From Acanthococcus lagerstroemiae (Eukaryota > Arthropoda > Insecta > Hemiptera > Eriococcidae): a stretch of 64,000 nucleotides of DNA. The stretch lies in assembly GCA_031841125.1 (NCBI GenBank), contig CM063109.1, positions 27,437,321 to 27,501,320 of the forward strand, in the 5' to 3' direction. A model generated the notes under the pieces. That model was not told the DNA's origin. It made no database searches and saw only the letters and a list, made by a program, of their open reading frames with translations. The translations under genes were made by a program, and so were the position numbers. This document shows positions 57,242 through 64,000 of this stretch, one piece after another; position 1 is the stretch's first letter; each line of letters opens with the position of its first letter.

Positions 57242-58978
57242 TCGTGATCGCCGGCTGATCTGAAGTGGTCATGTTGTCGGTTCGTGGCTGCCGGCGGAGT
57301 TTCCCCGCCGTCGCCATAAATATATGTACTCTGTCGTCTTCACCGGCGAACGCCAAATTGGCGACATTGCGAATGCGAATTCCCAGCCGATCCTGGCGCG
57401 GCGCCGTGGCTGTAGAGCGACCGCCAAGTGCCATTCACTCGTGCGGGTTTCTACTCTGGTAGTTCCGCCGGAACGGCACCGAATGGACGCATTCTTCGAC
57501 TTGTAAATTCCAGCCCCATGTCGTTTCAAGGATCGCTTGCGCGCGCGTCATCGATGTCATCCAGCCAACTTTTCCGATTAATTTTTCTTCTCTTCGATCG
57601 CTCTTCTGATGGTCGTTACATAAGTTCATATTTTTCGATTTTTATAAATCTGATATAATTTATATTGCTATTTGTTTACGTTATTTGAATATATTACGTC
57701 ACAAATGTGGGTAGATAGCTAGGTACTCAGTACTGACTCGTTGTCTTGTATTTTATGTGCACCCGAATACATACGTGAATTCGTGAAATATGTAGTTGAC
57801 CGTGAATACGAGCCACGATCTGGCATTTATGCGGCTAAGTGTATCGAAGATTTAGTTTTTTTTAAACTACGTCTACGTCTATTATATATGCGTTGCTGTC
57901 GGTTGGCTCTCGCTTCAATTCGTGCAGTAGGGTTCAGAGAAAGGGAATTTTTAGCAAGCGGCTTTGTTTTGGTACGCATATTCGCGAAGGTTGACCGGTT
58001 AATGGAATCTAGAGACGAATCCTGGTTCGAGCTGGTCGCCGTCGCGGAGATTGTGGGTACTTGGAATGCATTTCGTTGTACAAATTCTTTCTTGGGGAAA
58101 AAAAAAAAATTGAAATAAATGGTAATAAATATACAAGAGTTGCGGAACAACGCCACACTATTACAGTAGCTGCTCTGCTGTAACGATGACATTTAAACCA
58201 TATTGGTAAATCATGTGTAAAAGTATTTTTTTATCGCCCAGTTACATTGAACTCTGACAGGTCATGTTGGTTGTGCACGTATAGGTCGCCGCGGTGGTCG
58301 CGAAAAGAGAAAGTTCACGTTTGCCGTGGTCGAAAAAGTGAAAATCCTGCGAAGGAGCGGATTCAGCGAACTCGACCTGGCGCCGGAGGACGTTGAACTG
58401 ACACGATGAAAGTTGTAAACGATCAAGTATGATGTATCTCGTTCGACAGCCGGTGCGAGTGACTAATACGTGTCAGCGTGATGTGGCATAATTCGGCGCT
58501 TTTACTTTCATTGACAGTGAGGCGGCGTGGCTCGTGCTGATGAAGTGTTCAAAATCGTCTGTTCGTGCTGCTGTGGTGTGTGCGCCATTCTGGGACTGGA
58601 CTTGTGGACAATTGGTGCCCGATGTGGATTGTAGGAGGAAGACTGAACGTGTGACTAGGGATTTCTCAGGTGTTGAAACTTGTTACGGTTTGACTTGAAA
58701 CGGGTGCTGGTGTTGAAGTTGAACAGGCGCGCCTGTATTGGTGCTAAGGGAAACGGACATTGCTGACCTCTCTCTGTCTCCAGTCAATCAAAGTATTCGA
58801 GTGCGGTGGTTTTTAGCAGGGGTACTAGTAGTACCTCGTGATAATGAACAAGTTTTGATCACAGTATGTGAGTTGGAACACTGAAGAGGATCTTTGATTT
58901 CAATGCGAAACGTGTACAGAACTTCTCCCGCGAAGGCATGGACGCTGCTGGAAATTACTACCTGGTAATCTCTGTTGG
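57242..58978 (+). other. CpG-richer block with possible alternative exons
   Basis: 57250-57560 is CpG-rich. At about 58258-58410 one + frame is GC-biased at third positions and reads GRRGGREKRKFTFAVVEKVK before a stop. A possible acceptor stands at 58258 and a possible donor at GTGAAA within it. At about 58872-58965 another coding-like frame reads FNAKRVQNFSREGMDAAGNY and meets GTAATC in phase 0. None has a recognised family. These may be alternative 5' exons of the host gene or chance. Confidence 0.25.
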
Positions 58979-59209
58979 CAGCGCCGGGTTTACGCATGTT
59001 CGACTTGTTCGGTCGAACAGGGCGGCAAAATTTTCAGGGTGGAAAAATTTTCAAAGCGACAAAGAAAAAAGAAACTTTGCGAAAGCAGTACCGACTTTTC
59101 GGCCTTTGGCCGGTACGCCAGAAGGCCAGAGGCACAATTTTTCTCAACATTTAGAAGGGCGCCAAAAATGAATTCGAACAGGGCGGCAGCATGCCTTAAT
59201 CCGGCTCTG
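58979..59209. mobile_element. hAT-like MITE, CAGMGCCGGRTT ends, exact 8-bp target duplication
   Basis: Ends CAGCGCCGGGTTTACGCATG and CATGCCTTAATCCGGCTCTG are inverted, with four mismatches over 20. TCTGTTGG is duplicated exactly (58971-58978 and 59210-59217). Both subterminal zones contain CGAACAGGGCGGCA in the same orientation, and the centre has a TTTTCGGCC/GGCCGG palindrome. Confidence 0.85.
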
Positions 59210-59217
59210 TCTGTTGG

Positions 59218-60164
59218 GGGACATTTCACAAATCCTAAAATAACAATGGACTTGACATTTTCATTCTGGGTTTGAAAAGATTCTGCTCCAGAGACACTAC
59301 AGAAACACATCTTCAGGTGTGACATGAAAAGTTATCAATCTCGGGACAGGAACCGTTGTCGCTGGGAATGTAGAAGTTTTCCAGTCCGATATCACCGCCA
59401 GGGATGCCGTTCTTTATTGTTATTTTAGAGAACTCCCATCACGATCAATTTTGTTCATCTCTGTGCATTCGAACTTGGTACTATACTTTCTAAAATCTCG
59501 AAAAGATAGGTTGGAAGTTAGATAAGAGTTTCCGCAGCTTATTGCTCAGCAGGCCGGTTGAGATTATGATGCAGTCTTGTTTGTTTTTTCTATACAGTGC
59601 ATTAACATGCAGAAGTGATGCAACCACCTCTTTCGCGGTAATCTGTTGACGATTCATTATTTAGAAAATATTTTTCTCGATTTATTTAATCAAGAATGTT
59701 CTGTGTGTCGAGAGGAAAAGATGTGAGCAGTGAATGAATCGATTGTGCAGTTATCGGTTTGGTGTTACCAGATACTGCACGCTAATTTGTGACAGTCTGC
59801 AAGCGCGTCTTCGATATCCGGTGCGTATGAATCATTTTAGAATGGAAATACCGAAGTGATTTCGTCCCAGATGATTGTCACTAGGATGTTTGCTGAGCCC
59901 AGTGTTTCATTTGTTAGGATGCAGACACATCCTTGTGATGGCACTAGTACAGTGTAAAGTAGACTAGAGATCAGGATGGGGTAGGTAGTGTTGCTAGATC
60001 CCAGATCCCTTTCATGAAAATTCTGGAGATTTGGTTGTGGCACAGGGACAAATACATCGGAACTTACACACTTCTTCATGTGGCTGTTTCTTCAAAAACT
60101 CGTGACATTTCCCGAAATTTCGTGAGAGATGGCAACACTGGGGAGAGGGGCAGAGATAGAAGTA
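59218..60164 (+). other. Intron segment without supported features
   Basis: No coding signal or transposon end recognised. Confidence 0.5.
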
Positions 60165-60530
60165 AATGCAGAACAGAATCTTGAATCCGAATCCGAGATA
60201 CCGGATTCTGAATCATTTACCCCAGATTTTTTCGCGGATTCGGATTCGTAGATTCTGTTTTCTGTAGAATCCATATCTGAATCGGAAAATTTGGATTCTG
60301 AGTAATTTTTCCCCGGGATTCGGATTCTTTGTGAATTCTGGAATACTTTTTCCCGTAAGATTCCGAGTCCTTGGCTTCGGATTCTTCGTAGATTTAAGAA
60401 TCCTCTTTTGCTAGATTCAGGTCTGGATTCTTTCATTTAGAATCATTTTGGTACAGGATTTGGGTTTTCTAATTCTGAATCGCTTGGTCACGGATTATTT
60501 TGACTCTCGGATTCAGGATTTTAATGAATT
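60165..60530. repeat. GGATTC-word segment
   Basis: Variants of CCGGATTCTGAATC, CGGATTCGGATTC and AGGATTC recur about 20 times in 365 bp. It resembles the interior of the word-filled hAT-like elements, but no inverted ends or target duplication were found. Similar GGATTCTG words occur in the array at 39.4-43.2 kb. Confidence 0.65.
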
Positions 60531-60695
60531 CTTTACAGAGGGGTTGGGGGGGGGGAAGTAGCTACAGCTTAACTAGTATAAAGTTATGGTAAATATGATT
60601 AATTGAGCAAAATTCTCTGTTTAAGAATTTAGTTTGTGTGTGTGTTGCATTTGTGGTGGAAACGGTGAAGTTCAGCTCACAGCTACTAATTCAAA

Positions 60696-61627
60696 GGTTA
60701 GTTGGAAAGTAATGCTTCCATGCTCCATTCCTCTACATTCGGTTCTAATTGACATAAATAAATGAAACAGGCTTTAAAATTTAGAAAAAAGCGTATTGAA
60801 CAAAATTGGATAGTCATTGTTCAACGTAGTCTCCTTCAAGATCAATACATTTTGATAGACGAACTACCGTTTTTCGAAAGCGTTAGCAAAAAACTCTACT
60901 CCTTTACTTCTCGACCATTTATTTACAAATTGTTTACCTTCGTCATCCAAAGAGAAGTGATTGCCCTTGATGTGTTCCTTCATCAGAGGGAACAAATAAG
61001 AATCAGATAGGGCCATGTCGGGGCTGTAATGGGGCTGCAGAATGGTTTCAAAACTCAGGCGCTCGATCGTTGCCGTTGTTTGTGCTCTGCAGTGAGGGAG
61101 TGCGTTGTCGTGATGCAGCAGAAAGCAGAGGCGAAGGTGAGCCGAATCCTTCGAATCCTGTTCTTCAGCTTCTGTAATGTGACACAGTAACTGCTCGAAT
61201 TGGTAGTGGTGTCAGGAGCCATGTTGTCTTTATGAATAACATCAAGTGTGTCCCAGAAAATGGTCAGTAACCTTTCCACCTGATTTCATCGACTTGAATT
61301 TTCGAACATGGGAGGGGTGCTTAGGTGGCAGTAGTCTACTGACTGACGTTTCGCCTCAGGGTTATAATGAAACACCCATGTTTCATCCCCAGTCGCTATG
61401 CTTCGAAGAAAAGAATCGCATTCTCGCAATTACCGCGCACTGCTCTGATCGAACGGACAACTCGTTTTTCGTTTTCTTGGTAACAAACAGGAACGCGTGA
61501 ACCAAATGTAACTAAACTTAGTATGTTACTACAAAACACTTCAGGCTTTCAAGGGATACCAACCACATCGCCCTTCCCCCACTAGTTCCTTTTATACGCG
61601 GTAGGAGGCACTACTTTTCAACTGACC
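60696..61627 (-). mobile_element. mariner element, internally deleted
   Basis: Ends GGTTAGTTGGAAAGTAATGC (left) and, read inward from the right, GGTCAGTTGAAAAGTAGTGC are inverted repeats of mariner type. The element is about 930 bp, against roughly 1.3 kb for a complete mariner. The missing part is the DNA-binding N-terminal portion of the transposase. The flanking TA is worn. Confidence 0.8.
60814..61500 (-). pseudogene. mariner transposase, catalytic half, frameshifted
   Basis: On the minus strand one frame gives ATGDETWVFHYNPEAKRQS (first catalytic Asp) and MFENSSR followed by a stop. Another gives FWDTLDVIHKDNM. A third gives LHHDNALPHCRAQTT (second Asp), then YSPDMALSDSYLF (third Asp), with exactly 34 residues between the second and third, the D,D34D signature of mariner. 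The frame closes at a stop at 60814-60816. The helix-turn-helix N-terminus is absent. Frame changes between motifs make it inactive. Confidence 0.88.
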
Positions 61628-62300
61628 ATTTCACCCAGTTATCACTGTTTCGAAGGTGTACATGGAATCTAGAGCTAGTGATATCATGGTCGAGTGCCGC
61701 TGGTATCATCATCAGGGATTCCTGTTCATGCAAGTTCTACATTACCTCGGGATTTCGATGCAAACTGTAGTAACGCAGCAGCTATCTCATTTTCAAGTTG
61801 TCAGTCTTCTTTTGATTGGAAGCCGCTCAGGCGTTACCATTAGGGGATACATAGCGAATTCCATCCCTTGCCATGACTTACTTCTTGGGCAGTGGAATTG
61901 AAAACTAGCAACATCATGGTTGGTGTTGCCATGAAGCTGTTACACCATGTAGAATACCTTTGTGTGCTGATCTTCTATGCCCACGTACGCGATTTTGGCA
62001 GGTGTACTTTCTACTAGGGATTTGAAATTAAATTCACGTTTGGCAAATTAATTCGCCTTTTGAATTGAAGATGAGTTAGTGTTGTAGTTTGTACCACTAA
62101 GGATGCTCTTTAACGTAGGTATGCTTACAATGAATGTATGTGTTACATGGAAGTGTGTGTCATCACTAGGGATGCATTTTTAAGGTACATACATCTCATC
62201 TGCTCACGCGATTTCGAAATATTGTATGTTAGTGCTTTTAGTTGTGATACTCGCGTTTGAACTATTACTTTCTGTATTATTGAAAGACCGACATGTTTCT
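61628..62300 (+). other. Intron segment without supported features
   Basis: An isolated CACTAGGGATGCATTTT near 62165 resembles the repeat unit at 62301. No coding signal. Confidence 0.5.
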
Positions 62301-62400
62301 ATCACCAGGGATGCCTCGAATGCATTATCACCAGGGATGCCTTGAATGCATTACCACCAGGGATGCCTCAAATGCGTTACCACCAGGAATGCTTCGAACT
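62301..62400. repeat. 26-bp tandem repeat, nearly four units
   Basis: ATCACCAGGGATGCCTCGAA followed by TGCATT repeats at 62301, 62327, 62353 and 62379 (last unit partial). A single related unit lies at 62719. Confidence 0.92.
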
Positions 62401-62401
62401 T

Positions 62402-62583
62402 TCTCCGTGGCCAGGGTGCTACAACGCTGTTACCCTCAGATATTGCAAACGTATATAGCTTGAGTCTCCAACTTGGCCGACGATTAATAAGAAATCTTAT
62501 TTATCATCGGCCAAGTTGGAGAATCAAGGTGTACGCTTGCAGTGTCTGAGGGTCACAGCGGTGTAGCGTCGTGGCCACGGAGA
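62402..62583. repeat. 182-bp palindrome with almost no loop
   Basis: TCTCCGTGGCCAGGGTGCTA opens the left arm and its counterpart closes the right arm at 62583. The arms of about 89 bp match at roughly 80%, and the centre is only about four bases (62492-62495). CTCCAACTTGGCCGA is the best-matched part. It begins directly after the 26-bp tandem repeat. Confidence 0.88.
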
Positions 62584-64000
62584 CTGTCTCTCACAAGTTT
62601 AAAATGCATGCTCATTTGATTTTGATGAGTAATTTGTTAATACTGTGAAAGTATTACCCGGTTGGTGGGTTTTCAAATCATTGATGCTCTTCAATTGAGA
62701 GCTAAATAGGTTTTGAATCACCAGGGATGCCTTGAATTGGTGACAGATTTTTATTCTCTTGCTTTGGTTTGAAACGGAATCAACAAGAAGGGAAGGCTAC
62801 TAGTCGTCATTTCGCGGAGATTTAACTGTCTCTATCGAAGTCAGTGTACTTGAGTTAAGCTTTTGAAATGCCAGTGCCAACAGTTGTTTTTGTTCTCTCG
62901 TCAGCCTCCAGGTATTCTTCTGTTTCTTTGACTTCACTTTTTCGTAAACGTGTTTTCGTATCGATCGTTGTACTACTGGTGGTACCTGTTGTATTTCCTG
63001 CTGCGTGTTTTTTCTTTGCGTAAACAGTTTTTATCGAGTAGTATTTGTTCGGCGTTTTAGCGACCCGCAGGCCATATAGACTGGTTTACATAGTACATCG
63101 AATGGTTTTACTATTTGATATTGTTCTCGACGTAGAAGTTGCAGTCGTTCGGCGGTTCGGCGCATTTTCGAAAGTTTGTCAATAGTTTCAGAGAACCGAG
63201 CTTAACGGTGCTGCTCTGCGAAGAAGGCGTCGCGTCGGTCGTCTTTCTGACCCACATTGCGAGATGCGCGCACGTCGACCTTTACATTATGTAAATACAC
63301 GCAATCGGTCCTGTTCATTGATTGATGTATCTGGACGGTTGATCTTAACATATACAGCAAATATATACGGTATATCTACATTGTATGAGTCCGTGCTTGG
63401 CTCGCGAATATTCGACTGTTGCGAAATTTACAAACGGGACGCCGATAACCTCCGCGGCTTATCTGCCGAATTTACGAAGAACACGTTTTTCGTTTGATGT
63501 GTGTTTGTGTGTTGGTGAGATGGCGTACGAACGTGATCACGAATGCAAATAATGTTGTTCAAGAAAAATGCATTCGAAGTGTACGCTTATTGGGAAGATT
63601 ATCGACGGCGTTTGGTATTACATCTTTTCCGACAAGGTCGTGAATGTACAGCACTTGGTGAATCCCGATAAACGGCGAGTATTGCAATGTTGAACACGGC
63701 TCGTGCGACCGGCTAGCGGTTCTGGCGCTGTTTGTTGAGTCACCAAGGACGCGGGCACGCTCCTCGTCCTTGGCCGATTCGTCGGAAAAAGTCGATGCAC
63801 GCTGGAGAGCGACCCGGTGCAAGTTTGGGCTGGCGATGTCTCCAGAAACAGACCGAGTGTAGAACAATTTGACTCGGCGACGGACGCCGAGATCGACGAA
63901 AGAAACCGAGTGCGTGCCCGTCCTTGAGTGGTATGCAGATGGTGCCAATGCTCCGTGTGTGTATGTACTTGCGTTAGTGTAGGAACGGCTGAGGAATGCA
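62584..64000 (+). other. Intron block with CpG-rich right part; possible exon near 63202-63289
   Basis: A good acceptor (TTTGTCAATAGTTTCAG) precedes GAACC at about 63191 and a GTAAAT donor follows about 100 bp later. Two frames between them are open and neither has a family match. About 63690-63940 is CpG-rich, with open frames on both strands. No TLDc motif was found before the window ends. Confidence 0.3.

Noticed and set aside
38786..58118. Similarity between the 38786-39097 and 57741-58118 open frames (RERNFLANGF and REREFLASGF)
   Set aside because: The match covers only about ten residues and the DNA around it does not align; probably chance.
62301..62400. CRISPR-like array
   Set aside because: The units are contiguous 26-bp tandem repeats without spacers, in animal DNA.
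63559..63948. 129-codon minus-strand frame
   Set aside because: It is in CpG-rich DNA with open frames on both strands, and no motif or splice site decides between them.

Overview
The window is a piece of animal nuclear DNA, most likely from an arthropod and probably an insect. It is AT-rich, with spliced exons, GT-AG introns of several kb, microsatellites, homopolymer runs and a heavy load of short inverted-repeat transposons. The species cannot be told from the sequence.

The one gene recognised with confidence is on the + strand. Four exons (93-374, 3184-3320, 7214-7376, 7735-7942) join in frame with matching splice phases. They encode the part of a mustard/OXR1/NCOA7-type oxidation-resistance protein that precedes the TLDc domain. 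A fifth in-frame 90-bp exon (8344-8433) is possible. The first LysM-side exons lie left of the window. I found no TLDc exon, so the catalytic-like C-terminal domain should lie beyond base 64000. If so, nearly everything from 8.4 kb to 64 kb is one very long intron.

A CpG-rich segment with a TATA box (about 44890-45295) precedes an exon whose first ATG is at 45730. That exon ends at 45798 in phase 0, the same phase as the exon ending at 7942. This is the arrangement expected of an internal promoter for a short TLDc isoform, as known for vertebrate OXR1 and NCOA7. Weaker candidates for further alternative 5' exons sit near 20.8 kb, 58.3 kb, 58.9 kb and 63.2 kb.

The rest is a graveyard of mobile DNA. 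There are six small hAT-like non-autonomous elements with 8-bp target duplications (1453-1605, 16167-16975, 22203-22434, 33593-33967, 55206-55354, 58979-59209) and several more without a clear duplication. There are long hairpins (17581-17831, 18145-18603, 62402-62583) and a two-copy palindromic family (19286-19521, 48353-48592). Two copies of a tRNA-derived SINE are present (28656-28864, 46250-46462). Relics of protein-coding elements include an RTE-type reverse transcriptase, a Bel/Pao gag fragment framed by inverted repeats, and a mariner transposase that keeps its D,D34D triad. A degenerate tandem array fills about 39.4-43.2 kb, and a dispersed duplication fills 54.7-57.0 kb.

The most unusual pattern is that several hAT-like elements share near-identical ends but are each filled with copies of a different short word: GATCGATC, TGCTCGAGCA, GAACGCGTTC, AAATCGATT.
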